DNA of 64,000 nucleotides from Phialophora verrucosa (taxonomy: Eukaryota; Ascomycota; Eurotiomycetes; Chaetothyriales; Herpotrichiellaceae), in contig MSED01000013.1 of the NCBI GenBank assembly GCA_002099365.1, positions 1,612,001 through 1,676,000 on the forward strand. Direction: 5' to 3'. Under the pieces are notes generated by a model, which was not told where the DNA came from, did no database searches, and worked only from the letters and a program-made list of their open reading frames with translations. Below, in pieces: positions 1 through 11,746 of the stretch. Every line of letters begins with the position of its first letter. The stretch's first letter is position 1. The translations under genes were made by a program, and so were the position numbers.

Positions 1-84
1 TACATTGACCCAGCACTGGCGCACAGTATGACTATCCTCTTCAGCGCTCGCGGTTTGAGATCTCAAGTAGGAGGAATCTCAGCT

Positions 85-1601
85 TCATCGCTTATCGAAA
101 CTAGTCATCCATCTCACAGCATCGATCATTTCTTCGTGTGCTTCTCGAGCTAGTGGCAAGTCAGGCAGGATGTGAAAGCCATGGGGCACATTTTCGAAGA
201 TCCTGATCCGTGTGGGAACACTAGACCAGAGAAAACACAGGCTGAGCTCATATCATCTCGCACAGATTAAAGCAAGCACGGGCTTCATATGGACTTACCC
301 TTTTTCCTTGAGGGCTTTATGCATGGCCACTCCTTGGTCGCAGAGAGGGTCTAGAGATGCGCATATTATCACTGTACGTGTTCTGTCAGGCCTGCTCTCT
401 GACAGGAGAGAAGGAACTCACATACCAGTCGGCGGAAAATGCTGCAAGCCATCAGCTATCAGAGGGGAGACTAGAGGTTCTCTCCGTCGGTCAGGTAGAT
501 ACTGATCTGCGTACATGTTAGTAGCTGACTGTTCCTCGTCTCAGAGTCTTAGGATAATTGCTACCGAAACAAAATGTCATGGAGGCTGCGTTCAGCAAGG
601 GCGCGTTGGCATGCTTTGTCCAACTCGCATTCGAATAGAGATCGTGTGGAAAATGTAGAGGATCGCAAGTGACCGGGACTATACGAGTTTGTTATTTCAG
701 TGGCATTGCGACTGTCCACCTGCTTGACTTTACTGTTGAGTAAAAGGCCTTGTGTACGGCTCTCAAGCTCTTCTCCCATCGTCAAGAGCACCCCGCAAGC
801 CAGATTAGCGCCTGCACTACTGCCAGCGAGAATGACTTTGGATTTGTCGAAAGTCAGGTCCAGTGCTGTTGTTGTCATCGCCTTGTCATGGTCATCCCGT
901 CTGATATTGCAAGGAACGAGCCATGATGATGCTTACCATCCGCAATACGTCCACGCAGTGCTGCAAGGGAACTGGGAAAGCGTACTCAGGGCTTCTATTA
1001 TGTATTAGCGGAGTGCTTGCTGCACGATCGCTGCTCTCTCATGAGCGTTGTTCCAATAGTCCACGTGCCATACTTACAATCCATAATGAATGCTTATGGC
1101 GGAACCAAACCCTTGTTTCACATATTCCTGACAGAGACCATCTTCGACGCTGTAGTCACCGGCTATCCAGCCTTCACGTCGGCATTAGCCCGATTGATCG
1201 AAAGGGCTGAGCTTCTACGGGGAGACAGGGAAAAAGTAAGCAGTCGGACATCACGTACCGCCCCCATGAATGGCAAACAACAAGCCAGCTGATGGTGAGA
1301 CAGTTTTGGGCTCATAACAGAGCACATCTAGCTCCGCTCCGTCTCTGGCTGAGACAGTCTTCCAGCGCAATCTTATACCGTCGTTGCTCTGAGGTAGTTG
1401 GAGCAACTCTTCTCGTGGTTTTCGTAGAGTTTGAAATGACTCTCGAGTTTGGAAACAACGAGGGTCGAGGGCGGGATACTGTTCGAGTGGCCAGGAATTT
1501 TCTGGTTGGCTCGAAGAAACCATCTTGTCGCCAACTGGCAGTTCAATTGCATCAGGTAATCTCGTAAGTGTCTCTGCGAAACTCGGCATCAACCACGCCA
1601 T
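85..1601 (-). CDS. alpha/beta hydrolase, hormone-sensitive-lipase type (esterase/lactonase candidate)
   Basis: Eight exons (1601-1259, 1171-1078, 994-937, 881-734, 678-565, 506-426, 371-299, 220-85) join in frame to 348 codons including the stop. The product has the HSL-family oxyanion motif HGGGWIAGDY, the nucleophile elbow GSSAGANLA, an acid residue in ICASLDPLCDQG and a catalytic His in NVPHGFHIL, so the Ser-Asp-His triad is complete. The family hydrolyses carboxyl esters and some lactones; no signal peptide is seen, so it is probably cytosolic. It is transcribed away from the SDR gene across a 192-bp shared promoter that carries a triple CGG-N5 repeat. Within the cluster it is a natural candidate to open an ester or lactone made by the monooxygenase at 11747; that role is inferred. 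Unspliced, the gene looks broken, but splicing restores it fully. Confidence 0.85.
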
Positions 1602-1665
1602 GGTGACGCTCTTCTTCTGATGCGCTGTTGGGAAGTTCTATGAATTAGTGTTGCTATTGTGGAGC

Positions 1666-1684
1666 CCGGATTGCCGGCCTTCCG
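1666..1684 (-). promoter_or_regulatory. triple CGG-N5 direct repeat, candidate Zn2Cys6 regulator site (hydrolase/SDR promoter)
   Basis: The plus strand reads CCG GATTG CCG GCCTT CCG, so the minus strand has three CGG triplets each separated by exactly five bases. It lies between the divergent start codons at 1601 and 1794. Fungal Zn2Cys6 proteins bind CGG triplets as dimers. The same spacing recurs in the other promoters of this cluster. Binding is inferred. Confidence 0.6.
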
Positions 1685-1793
1685 TCACCTAAACGCTACG
1701 TAAATGCTAGGACAACCACTGTTACCTGGCCGAAGAGTATAGCATTGATGGGAGCCATAGTTCTCTTCAGGCTACGAGTCAATTCTCCTGTCA

Positions 1794-2618
1794 ATGGCGT
1801 CTACACAAGAGGTGGCTATCGTCACAGGGGCAGCCGGTGGGATAGGGCTGGCCATCGCGCGGAAACTGGCTTCACGAGGGATTAACATTCTCATGGTCGA
1901 CATCAACGAGGATGCAGGCGAAAAATCAGCTGCATCTGTGAGTCAAGACTTTGGAGTCGAAGCCATCTTCCACCGAGCGGATATGACAAAGGAAGACGAC
2001 ATCAAAGGCATGGTTGCAGCTGTTGTGGAAAGGTGGGGTCGCCTGGATTGGGCTGCCAACAACGCTGGGATAGGAGAGTTACTGGAAGACAACGAAGACC
2101 ACATGACTGGGGAAGATTTCGATAAATTATACGCCATCGATCAGCGTGGAGTCTGGCTTTGCCAAAAGTACGAAGCAGCACAAATGAGAAAACAACCGCC
2201 GCGGCCACTGAAGCATCACATCCCGGGCGTCGAGACACGCGGCGCGATCGTCAACACGGCTTCAATCTGTGGTCACGTCAGCACAGGCATGCCCTCCTAC
2301 GCGGCTGCCAAGCACGCGGTGATTGGAATTACAAAGACGGGGGGATTGTTCTATGGGAAACATGGCATCCGATGCAACTCTTTTTCGCCAGGTCCAGTGC
2401 TCACGCCCGAGTACGCCAAGTTCAAAGAGAGCTTCCGGGACGACCCTCGCTTCAGTGAGCAAGCCTCTGGGTGGAGCAACCGCTGTCCGCTGAAACGGCC
2501 CAGCCATAGCAGTGAACAGGCGAATGTGGCTAGCTTTCTGTTGAGCGATGAAAGTAGTTTCGTCAATGCTGCCGACATAAGGGTGGATGGCGGCCTGACT
2601 GCAGTGGCGGACAGGTGA
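1794..2618 (+). CDS. short-chain dehydrogenase/reductase (SDR, classical type)
   Basis: A single-exon gene of 274 aa, the usual length for classical SDRs. The N-terminal Rossmann motif TGAAGGIG is at residues 11-18, NNAG at about 89-92, and the catalytic set Ser157, Tyr169 and Lys173 (YxxxK in SYAAAK) is present. An acidic residue at the end of the second beta strand (MVDINED) suggests preference for NAD over NADP. Such enzymes oxidise secondary alcohols or reduce ketones. Transcribed divergently from the hydrolase at 85-1601 and preceded by the CGG-N5 repeat, it is likely the alcohol-to-ketone step between a P450 hydroxylation and a Baeyer-Villiger oxidation; that placement is inferred. Confidence 0.9.
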   Translation: MASTQEVAIVTGAAGGIGLAIARKLASRGINILMVDINEDAGEKSAASVSQDFGVEAIFHRADMTKEDDIKGMVAAVVERWGRLDWAANNAGIGELLEDNEDHMTGEDFDKLYAIDQRGVWLCQKYEAAQMRKQPPRPLKHHIPGVETRGAIVNTASICGHVSTGMPSYAAAKHAVIGITKTGGLFYGKHGIRCNSFSPGPVLTPEYAKFKESFRDDPRFSEQASGWSNRCPLKRPSHSSEQANVASFLLSDESSFVNAADIRVDGGLTAVADR

Positions 2619-2680
2619 AAGAGCTGGCGATGAAAGTCTGCATGCCTCTATTGGGTGTGACAATCACTACGATCTTGCTG

Positions 2681-4413
2681 TCATAGCTTCGAGCTCCCTC
2701 CTGATCCTTTTGTTGTTTGCTCTCTAAATCGGCGCACCATCTGACGTATGGCCAAATCAAGCATTACATCTTCACTACCCCCAGGGATCCTTGCGCCCGG
2801 GACTTCTCGGTAGATTTCTGCAAGAGCGAGATGTTAGCAAGATGTCGAAACCTCAGCAAAGTCCATGGATGACGGCACAGCACTAACTTTCAGCGATTTC
2901 TCCTTGTCCGGTCCTGGTGTAGCCGTTGCCACCATAAAGCAGAACGGCACATCTGGCACATTCGTCAAGCACCATGCCTGCATTTGCTTTACATAAAGCA
3001 GTCTCGCCCCCGAGCTCCTTGTCTGCTTGCGCCTTGCTCAGCTTGGTTAACCTGTAGGCCAAAGACTCGAGCCAAGATGACTGTGATTCGAGCAATGCAC
3101 CGCATTTCGCCAGTCGGTGCCGCACAACAGGTTGCTCGATCAAAGCCTATGTATGTTCCAAAATCCTGATGTTAGCCTTCTGCGATGGGGTCATTCGTCG
3201 CTCAAAGTCAGAGGCAATACCTCGAAGTACAAGCAGGGATAATGTACCTTTCCGAATGCCTCCCGTTTTAAAACATATCCGAAGGCAGAGCTTAAGGCGA
3301 CCCTTGCTTGTCGTGTCACACCAATGGAGATGAAAAGCCGCTCGTGATTGAAGTTGTTCATGATATATGACATGCCTTTGCCTTCTTCTCCAATCAAGTT
3401 GTCGCATGGCACCTTGCAATCGTCCAACTCGATGTAAGTGGTGCCGGCCGAGATCTGGCCGGCAACCTTCATTCGGCGACGAGACACGCCTTCATGATCC
3501 CGAAGCGGCACCACAAGGAGTGATATGCCCTTGGCTCCCGAGCCGGGTGGTCCAGTTCGCACTGCCATGGTGGCGTAATCCGCTAAGAGGCCGTTGGTGA
3601 TCCACTTTTTGGCACCATTGACAAGAAACTATTGCAAGATCAATAAATCTGGACGGTGAAAACCATAGAAAGTCCCTACATGAAATCCATCTTCGCTCCT
3701 TTCAGCCACTGTACTGATATTCGCAACGTCGGACCCAGCTCTAAATGAGGTAATTCCTGGTTAGTCACCATCATGGATCCTTCGTCGTCACTCCCGATGA
3801 ACGGAAAAGGCCCTACACTTACTCGGGTTCAGTAATGGCAATGCATATGCGTTTGCGGCCAAGCAGCAGATCGGGTATGTATCTCATTTGAAGCTCTTCG
3901 GAACCATAACGCAGAATTGGAGGAACTCCAAACGCCATACCCGCCGTAATTGCACCACAAGGCCCTGCCAAACCCGCACGGCTCATCTGTCCAGCGATGA
4001 CTCAACACGTTGGACACAGCAGGGACGGGGCGGGCGAGACTGTGACGTACCTCGTCAGTGTAAATTAGGCTGTGTAATGCATTCCATTCTTCCACAGGGA
4101 CGTCTCCTGGCATCCGAGCGATCCCCAATTGCTTCAACCATGCAACAGGGAGCGGCGCTGGTAGCGCGGGGATTACATAGTTGCCCTGGACGAAATTTGC
4201 AAACACGTGTGACGGCACTTCTTCCATCGTGTCCCATTCCAACGCATGACGATTGAGGTGTTCGTCGATAAAGAATTTGCAGCTTTTCTGCAGACGACGG
4301 TGAGAGTCATTGAACATAGACGAGGGAAGCCCTCTGAGCCAGGGTGGTTCAGCGAATGGCAATGATGTAGGGGACGAGGTTCCTCTATCCATTGTAGGAA
4401 GTGAGATGTACAC
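2681..4413 (-). CDS. acyl-CoA dehydrogenase (FadE/ACAD11-like)
   Basis: Six exons (4413-4051, 3986-3823, 3740-3680, 3628-3248, 3146-2888, 2817-2681) give 454 aa, a full-length ACAD. Diagnostic motifs are ITEPEAGSD in the middle domain, KKWITNG, REAFGK before the C-terminal helical domain, LYGGNGYTR, and the terminal REVPGARIPGGSEDVMLDLA stretch that is close to ACAD10/11 and actinobacterial FadE types. An in-frame ATG seven codons downstream (4392) is an alternative start. The family is FAD-dependent and oxidises acyl-CoA to 2-enoyl-CoA; members related to ACAD11 and LvaC instead process 4-phosphoacyl-CoA. A kinase of the matching type sits at 15844. No peroxisomal SKL-type C-terminus is seen (it ends SSKL; whether that acts as a PTS1 is open). 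Confidence 0.88.
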
Positions 4414-4596
4414 TTAGAAATTGTGGATTGGGTGTCTCTGCCTGTGTTATTGTGTCCTGATGGAAACGATCAACTCAGGATCTGCCTATCACCAGCCTGC
4501 AAGCATGTTCACGGTAGACATACGTGAACCATCTCGGGATGACCTTCCCGAATTGACAGATCTTGCATCTCGGTGTCCCCCATTGCCGCCCTCAGG

Positions 4597-4607
4597 CCGA
4601 AATGCCG
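4597..4607 (-). promoter_or_regulatory. CGG-N5-CGG direct repeat upstream of the acyl-CoA dehydrogenase
   Basis: The plus strand reads CCG AAATG CCG, about 185 bp upstream of the ATG at 4413, in the 506-bp gap between this gene and the stop codon of the regulator. The same eleven bases occur at 15662 in the cyclase/kinase promoter. This supports one shared regulator, but binding is inferred. Confidence 0.5.
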
Positions 4608-4919
4608 GAAGTATTCGGGACAAGCGGTCCAAAACATTCAACGCACGGCATAAATACAAGTTCTCGTCAATTCGTTTCTGCTGAGTGACTGAGGTGAGCT
4701 TTCGCGTGGACGAGGGCGATAGACTGAAGATAGAATACCCCGGCTTCACGGCTGCAGGAATTCTGTTTGGCACTCCAAATGCAATGCCTCTCCAATCATT
4801 CTTGGACCCAAGCAGCCGTCATCCCGTCCATCTTGTCTCACAATCCGGGTCCGGTTCCGGAGATTTCTGCCTGTCGGGCTCAGATACGCAAACAAGGGCT
4901 TGAGATCAGGCTTTGCTGC

Positions 4920-7900
4920 TCATCGAGAACGAGAGTTACTCATTTGTGTCCGTTTCGCTTGGAGGATTGCCATACGTGCCGACCGGGCGAAGAACGTCAA
5001 GAAATGGGTCAGATGGTGGTCGGAAATCAGCGCTTGTCGTTTGCCCACACCTTGGACTGTAGACTCGACGACCATGGAGAGTAATTCCATGTACCGTGCC
5101 GAGGTTGGTTCTGTGGGTCGGCACAGTATGGTGATGAATAAAACGTAAAGCGCAAAGGCTGGTAATGGTTCAAAATACCTGCAGCATGTCAGTTGGATGG
5201 CGGGTCATACCCTGAAAGCCATTCGTGATCTAGGTATCTCTTACCAGAAGAAGTTGATCTCTGCATCAGGCAAAACAGTCAGTGTTTCGATGAGGAGGGC
5301 GGCAGCCTTGGATGTCTTATCCAGATCACCATCAATGTTCGGTCTATCGGCCCCCATCGCCTTAGTAATCTTGAGAATAACCAACCGCATTCGGAGGATC
5401 CATCTCGCAATGCAAATAGATGTGTTGAACATGATCGAAGGAAACAGCGTCCCTTGTGAGAGTGCCACTATATTCTGTATATCATCTTCCGAGGTCACTA
5501 GAAATTCCGGCTCGATCGATGTGCAGAGTGTGCTTATCTGAAATTTTGGGATACTATATTAGTGACCATAATGTCATCTCCGGGTATGGGTCGACTCACT
5601 TCGGCTTCAAGCTCAGTAGCACGCTGTTCCAGCGATTCTTCATCAAGTGTCTCGCCAGTGTAGTCGTAAACTTTCTGCAAGAGGTCAGAAGCCTCAATAT
5701 TTGCAAGGAACAGCTGGCGTTGCGTCAGTGTAAGCCTGTGCTTCGTCTGCTCGGCCTCGGCACCCTCGTCCGGTATGTGCTCATTAAGAAGACGACTAGG
5801 CACAAGTAGCTTGATATCGTTCCTTCTTAAGAGAGGCGGACGTCCAAGGCGGAAGGATAGCTCTACTGTCGTGTTAGCAAACTGAACATGGGTTGCATAT
5901 TCATGTAACCTACGTATGTCAAGGCAGTACAGACTCCAGAAAAGCAAGCTCCGCTGTCTTATCTCGGAATTTGACAAGCCCCAGGTTCGGAAAGGCTGCA
6001 CATGAAGCCCGAGAGCATAGCACTCTCTGACAGCACACGCAAGAATGTTGATTCCCCAGTGAGGGGACGTGGTGTGGCTGAGGAAGAGGTACTACGTGAA
6101 CTGATCAGACGCTTTCAGCCTGCACGATGTCGAGCTCATACCATTAAAGTAAGGGTCTGAACCTTTTGCAGAGTTGTGGAACTCAGAATCATTTTCGGAA
6201 AAAGAGCGAGGGCATTACCGAACAAATGACACACTTCGTCTTCATTGCAGCCCGGAGTCGCACGACATCCGATAGCCAGAACTAGATTAACCATGGCACA
6301 CCAGACTGGCGTTCTGCCGGCGGACATGCTGTCGTATGTGCGGTTGAACTGTTGACAAAATTGATCTGGATCCACGATCGGAAACGCACTGGCTCGAGTC
6401 AGTGAGGTTCACATGGCGGTTTCAAGAACACACCAGTACACAGCGTCGAAGAAGGCTATAGGTTGAGGATACGTTAGCACACGCTAGAGGCCAATGCAAG
6501 ATGTAGATTACAGACCATCTACGTAGGAAATGGCCACTTCACGCGACGGCAGGTGGTGGCCTCGGTAGACATTATACACGTCAAGGTATTGCTCGAGTTC
6601 ATCTGGTTGGAACGAGGCCAGGAAGCTCCGAAGCTGCTCGGAGAAAAAGTTCGACCCAGTAACGTTGGTGATCCATTCTAGGCCTGTCTGCGTGGCTGGA
6701 AAGAACTGCGAAAAATTCAGTGAGCTGGGACAGCTATTTTGTTGATGTCACGCGGCTCTGTGCGCAGAGACATACCGCCATACTAGGGCCTAGATGCAAA
6801 AATGTCAGAATATATTAGGCCAAAGCACCGAGACACTTACCCATGTATTTGTTGTGTCCTGAGGATGTTCGCTGAAGGCTGTGTCCTCCGTCCTCTTCCA
6901 CCAAGTCGTTGTGCCACAGACCTAGGTCCAAGGGATTTGAGTGGTAAGATGACCCAGTCTCGGTTCCACCCTTTGACGTATTCGAAGGTGCCTGATTCGT
7001 GATGGCGAGATCTTGGCCATGACCGTTCGACATTGGTTGTGCGGCTAAGCGTTGGGAGTGGAATGGTGTCATACCCGTTGGGGTCGAACCGTGGAACAAT
7101 TGCGCATCGAAACAGTTTACATGGTCGGATAGACTCGCCAGGGCTTCGTTGGGCGACTGGTGCCGGTCAAGAGCATGGGGGGTTAGCATCCCGGTGTGGT
7201 CACGTAGGTTGGGGAGGACATCTTGCATGTTGAGGTCACCATCCATGAGGAAGTCCTGGTAGTGGATGGGGGTATGGCCCGCGAGGCCAAGATCCGTCGA
7301 ATTCAAGAGTCGATGGAGGCTGCTGTTTGTCTCGTGGGCTTCCGGCGGAGAGGGGAACTGATGAACTTCTGTCGAAACCACGTTCTGGTGATGCATCTGA
7401 CCATCTATGATCATATCTCGATGACATTCTGGGTCGTTGATATCTGAGGAAACATTGAGGACAGAGACACCAATTACTCGGCCTCTGGAATCTTACCCAT
7501 CGCAGTTTTCAAGAAATCACTTCTCTGAACATCTCCTTGGCCCAGTATTCCCACCAAGGATGAGGACGAGGTCATTGGCGCGTCTTCATTTCTCAGCTGG
7601 TTGTCGCTGGAGGTGGTGCTTTCCTTGTCATTCTGAGGTTTCTGCCGTGCCCTTGGTGCTCGCGGGAGATAGATGCAGTTACTCTTATGCGCATGGCATT
7701 GTGCGCAGGCGGGCTTTGCACCATCACCTTGATGGGGACAGTAAGTGACTCCGAGTTAGAGAGAGTGCTGCCTGATCACTTACAGCGGACCTTCTTCTTG
7801 CGACACAGCTTGCATGCACGCGAGGTTCTCCTGTGAAGGAAGTTATAATTGTCAGTCAAGGTCTGCTGATATTGGGGTTTTAGACCAAAACACCTTTGCG

Positions 7901-7952
7901 CCCAGTCTGAATCGTCGCCAGGTCTGTCATTGGGGTCGTCCAAGGACGACAT
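4920..7952 (-). CDS. Zn2Cys6 transcription factor with fungal middle homology region, probable pathway regulator
   Basis: A multi-intron gene of roughly 800 codons (not counted exactly). The start at 7952 (MSSLDDPNDRPGDD) is followed, after an intron that splits the zinc cluster region, by CKLCRKKKVRC and DGAKPACAQCHAHKSNC: six cysteines in the C6 binuclear pattern with a basic stretch. A low-complexity Ser/Pro/Gln/His-rich linker follows (about 7414-6815). After it comes the fungal-specific regulatory domain, with blocks such as GLEWITNVTGSNFF, AFFDAVYCAFPIVDP, LVLAIGCR and FWSLYCLDIR. The last exon ends MSNSRSR-stop at 4920-4922. It is divergent from the AtuA-like gene across about 1.1 kb that holds a triple CGG-N5 repeat, so it may control itself. 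It is the only regulator gene in the cluster. Confidence 0.85.
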
Positions 7953-8582
7953 TGCTAGGTACTTTCAGTGGCATGAAAGCTTTTAGAAGAATTCAACGAT
8001 TCGTGATTGTAGTCAGTGCTAGCGGGAGGCAGCAGGAGAGAAGACGCAGAAACAGCTGGCATCCAAGACACTAAGATTTGGTCGGGAGAACTGGTAACTC
8101 CGCATTCCGGCTGAGGCGGGGGATGAGGGGGCAGACCAGGCGCGGGTAGCCGCGGGGAACTCGTGATCCATGTTTAACGTACATTGTGTCGCTTAAAAAC
8201 GATTTGTACCTCTACAAGTACTTGGTATCTACGGCGTAGGCTCTAGCCACAGTCGCCGCCACAGACGCCAGCCTTGGGCGTTTGGTATTCGGCTGGGACA
8301 ACAACTAATGCAAAGACACCCCGGCAATCTAAGAGCTAGTCCAGGCTGCACGAAGTACGGAGCACTACAGGGCGAGATCGATCGCCTCTCCTCATTATGC
8401 AGGGAGCCAATTTGAGGATTGATGGATGGACCGAGGTTGCAGGAACAGCGGAGGCCAAGTACTCGTACGAGTCCTCGTGGACAGTTGTCGATGGAGGGTG
8501 GTCAGATTAAGCCTTATCAGGTTAGCGTAAGATAGCGTGGGCCGTCAAATAGAATCTTGATCGTTATTGGCTCCCTCGAAAC

Positions 8583-8601
8583 CGGCATTCCGGCAATTCG
8601 G
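8583..8601 (+). promoter_or_regulatory. triple CGG-N5 direct repeat between regulator and AtuA-like gene
   Basis: The sequence reads CGG CATTC CGG CAATT CGG. It is 489 bp upstream of the AtuA-like ATG (9090) and 631 bp upstream of the regulator ATG (7952). The spacer bases CATTC and CAATT resemble those at 1666 (CAATC) and 15662 (CATTT) on the CGG strand, suggesting a fuller consensus CGGCAWTYCGG. Apart from this site and a GC-rich stretch near 8100-8160, the 7953-9089 gap shows no convincing gene. Confidence 0.6.
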
Positions 8602-9089
8602 ACTCGAACGAGCTGGAGCTGCCCCTTTAGGATACCCCAGAGCTTGCCAGAGCCTGCCAGAGGCTGATTGACCAATCCCGGGGAACCGTTCACCAGAAGT
8701 CTTGGTGAAGAGTACGAGTACAAATCTATTGTGGACAAGATTTTTCCTAGACTTCCAGGGAACACGTCACGCCCCATATCCTCCCCAAGATGCATGTTGC
8801 TCCCCGAAACCAGCATTTCTGCTGTCATGAGTGAACCGCTCTGTGTTGCCAATATGCTCCAGACTCTTAGCTCGATGTTGGTTGGTGGATCGCTGTGACC
8901 TTGGGACCTCTCTCGTCCTTGACGTGTATCGACGGGCTCGAATCCACAAAAGAGTCAACCGAAATACCGCATGTTATGGTGATTCTTGGCCTACTGTTTC
9001 GAGACCTCCTATGGTCCTCCAACCGTGCTCAGTGGTACTGTTCCAGACTTTAAGACCATAGCCCGTGCTGTTGTATAGTTGTGGTTGAC

Positions 9090-11151
9090 ATGGCTTCAAT
9101 AGCACGCAGACCAATTCGAGTGGCCAATTGTGCCGGTGCTGCCTGTGATGCTGGGTACCAAATGTACCGACAATGTACCCGTGGTCCCGTCGACGTCGTG
9201 ACGGGTGATTATCTTGCCGGTCGGTCCCCATGACGTTGTGCTCGTATCTATGAAACTAATCGTATCATGCTGCACATTCACAGAAGCCAATCTAGCTCAG
9301 AATGCAGACAGCTACTCCGCTGGAACCCATACCGGTTATGATCCCAATGCGTATGAAGGCATTTGCATGTCCTTGGAGCCGGCGGCAAAATCCAACATCA
9401 AGATCATTGTGAATGGTGGAGCATTGAACTCAGAAGGTTTGGCACGCAAGATTGCCCATGAGGTTTGCAAAGTCCACCCTTGCCGTTCGTCTCGTCAGAC
9501 ATTGACACCACCCCCTCGCTAGGTTCAGGCGCGTGGCCTCCACCTCACCGTGGGCTGGGTGACGGGCGACGATGTCAAGTCCAGCTTCATGGCGTCCTTG
9601 GACGGAGGAATCACCCACCTCGACCTGGACAACGAGGCACCCTTCTTAACCGATGAGACTTCACGATTTCTAAGCAGACCACAAGACTTTCAACTCGTCA
9701 GCGCACATGCTTATATCGGAGCGCGAGGCATTAAACGCGCCTTGGCCGAGGGATGTGATATTATCATCTGTGGGTGACATGATCGATATCTGCAACAACT
9801 TCTCTCTGATTTCTCCTTAGGTGGCAGGGTTTCTGATGCTAGTCCGGTAATCGGTGCCGCATGGTGGTGGCACGGCTGGCAGGACACCGATTACGACCAG
9901 CTTGCCGGTTCGTTAGTCGCTGGTCACCTCATAGAATGTAGTGGTTACGGCGCTGGGGCGAACTTCTGCGACTTCTTTCGATATCCACCACTGGACAGAT
10001 TCGTCGAGATTGGCTATCCCATCGCCGAGATCTATGCCGATGGTTCCAGTGCTGTCACAAAACACCAAGGAACACCCGGTCTCGTTTGCGCAGATGCCAT
10101 CAAAGCACAGCTGCTTTACGAGATCCAAGGAAACATCTATCTTCACAGCGATTCAGCAGCTGACCTTACGAACGTCAAAATTGTCGACGATGGTGATGAC
10201 CGAGTGAGAGTGACCGGCACGGTGGGAATGCCGCCACCACCAACCACCAAGGTCGCCGTGTTTTATCGAGGCGGTTGGCAGTGCGAGTATACTCTGAACG
10301 CTACAGGCTATGCTACTGCAGAAAAATTCGACCTGCACCAAAGACAAATTCTGGCGAGACTCCAGGACGTGGGGACAGTTGACAAATTCCAAGTCCTCGA
10401 ATTCCAATGGTACGGGATCCCGAAAATAAACCCGACATCCCAACTACAGAGTACGACGGGTCTACGAGTCTTCGGCCAAGCCAGAGACAGGGAGACAGTG
10501 GCAAGCCTCAGTAAGGCAATGCTTGACATACTGATGCAACACTACCCTGGCATGCATGGATCTTTGGATTGGCGACTACTCGAGCCAAAACCGTACCTTG
10601 CTTATTGTCCATGCATTACGGAGCAGCAGCGCCTGAAGGAAGAGATTCATCTGTTAGACGAAGCAGGAAACCTCGCCTTGAATGTTGACACCGGAAGTCC
10701 ACCAGCCTTTCACGCCCTCTCACCAAGGCACAACTACGTTACTGCAAACCCTGTTGCGATGGCGGAATTTGGTCCAGTCGTAAAGGCCAGGCTTGGGGAT
10801 CTTGTCTTGGCCCGTTCCGGCGATAAAGGATCCAATTTAAACATTGGTTTCTTCGTCAGAGAGGATGATGAATGGGACTGGCTGCGAAGCTTCCTCGATC
10901 ATGACAGGATGATCGCATTGATGGCCGACGAATGGAGTGACAAGTATCGGGTGGAGCGCTGTGAACTCCCGGGCATTCGGGCAGTTCATTTTGTCGTGTA
11001 TGGTATACTCAAGCGCGGCGTGAGCTCGAGCTCTCGATTAGATGCTTTAGGAAAAGGGTTTGCTGAGTATATACGGGATCGGTGGACGGAAATACCGACA
11101 ACGTTCAGGGACAGATATACTGGGTCACTGCCCAGCAGTCACTCACTATGA
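9090..11151 (+). CDS. AtuA-like protein (DUF1446, acyclic terpene utilisation family)
   Basis: Four exons (9090-9219, 9284-9462, 9523-9769, 9821-11151) give 628 aa. The first exon encodes RRPIRVANCAGAACDAGYQM followed by GPVDVVTGDYLAEANLA, the hallmark start of DUF1446/AtuA. Later blocks are GYDPNAYEGI, ICGRVSDASPVIGAAWWWHG and ECSGYGAGANFCDF. The C-terminal 130 residues (LGDLVLARSGDKGSNLNIGF) match the small AtuA-like C-terminal domain, here in the same chain. AtuA is needed for citronellol/geraniol breakdown in Pseudomonas but its reaction is not established, so no activity is assigned. Neighbouring SDR and ACAD genes parallel AtuB/AtuG and AtuD in the bacterial cluster. Confidence 0.85.
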
Positions 11152-11497
11152 TTATCTCAACGACAGTCCAAGATTGGGCTGTGTCAAATGAAACATCTTG
11201 GCTTAGTAGACTCTGACGGCAAGATTTTTAGACGCTCGATCACATGCTGCTGAAGATGCCTACGCTCCACTCGCAAAAGGATGTGTGCGGAAGTTCTGGG
11301 TACACTCAGCACCGTATCTTGGAGGAACTAGACTACCCAATAACCCGGTACTTGTGTTATCACAGCCCCGTGGCAACAGACTGGTCCAAGGTCTCCGAAG
11401 CCTGAAAGAGTACCTAGAAGTTCCTGTGTTGTTGTTTGAATGTGGGGATCTGGACTTCTAGGACACATGAAAGGGATAAGGCAGGCATAGCTTGGCT

Positions 11498-11551
11498 CCG
11501 GATACCCGACATGAGCAGTGTAGGCATATGTGGAGTTCTACCGAACAGCCG
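11498..11551 (-). promoter_or_regulatory. two CGG-N5-CGG repeats upstream of the flavin monooxygenase
   Basis: The plus strand shows CCG GATAC CCG at 11498-11508 and CCG AACAG CCG at 11541-11551. They are 249 and 206 bp upstream of the ATG at 11747. No other structure was seen in the 11152-11746 gap. Confidence 0.5.
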
Positions 11552-11746
11552 TACGACGCGACCCTATCAGCCTAATGTTGTTATAGCTGTCGCCACAATG
11601 GGAGATCGGACAGTTTAAAAGAGGCCGCAAATTCAACGCAACTTCTCTTGAAAGTCTAGCTTTAGCAGGTTCCATTAAACTCAGGAGTGGTGTGAGAGTC
11701 TTTCATCGCGATAGCTAGCGACAACAGCTAGCAACGATCTTGCACC

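Noticed and set aside
561..1250. Apparent breaks and frame changes in the left-hand hydrolase
   Set aside because: Each is explained by a short GT-AG intron (for example 735-677 region and 564-507 with a CTAAC branch point); the spliced model is 348 aa and contains all motifs.
8100..8119. CCGCATTCCGG...CGG near 8100 as another regulator site
   Set aside because: The triplets are inverted or spaced by 6, so it does not fit the CGG-N5-CGG rule.
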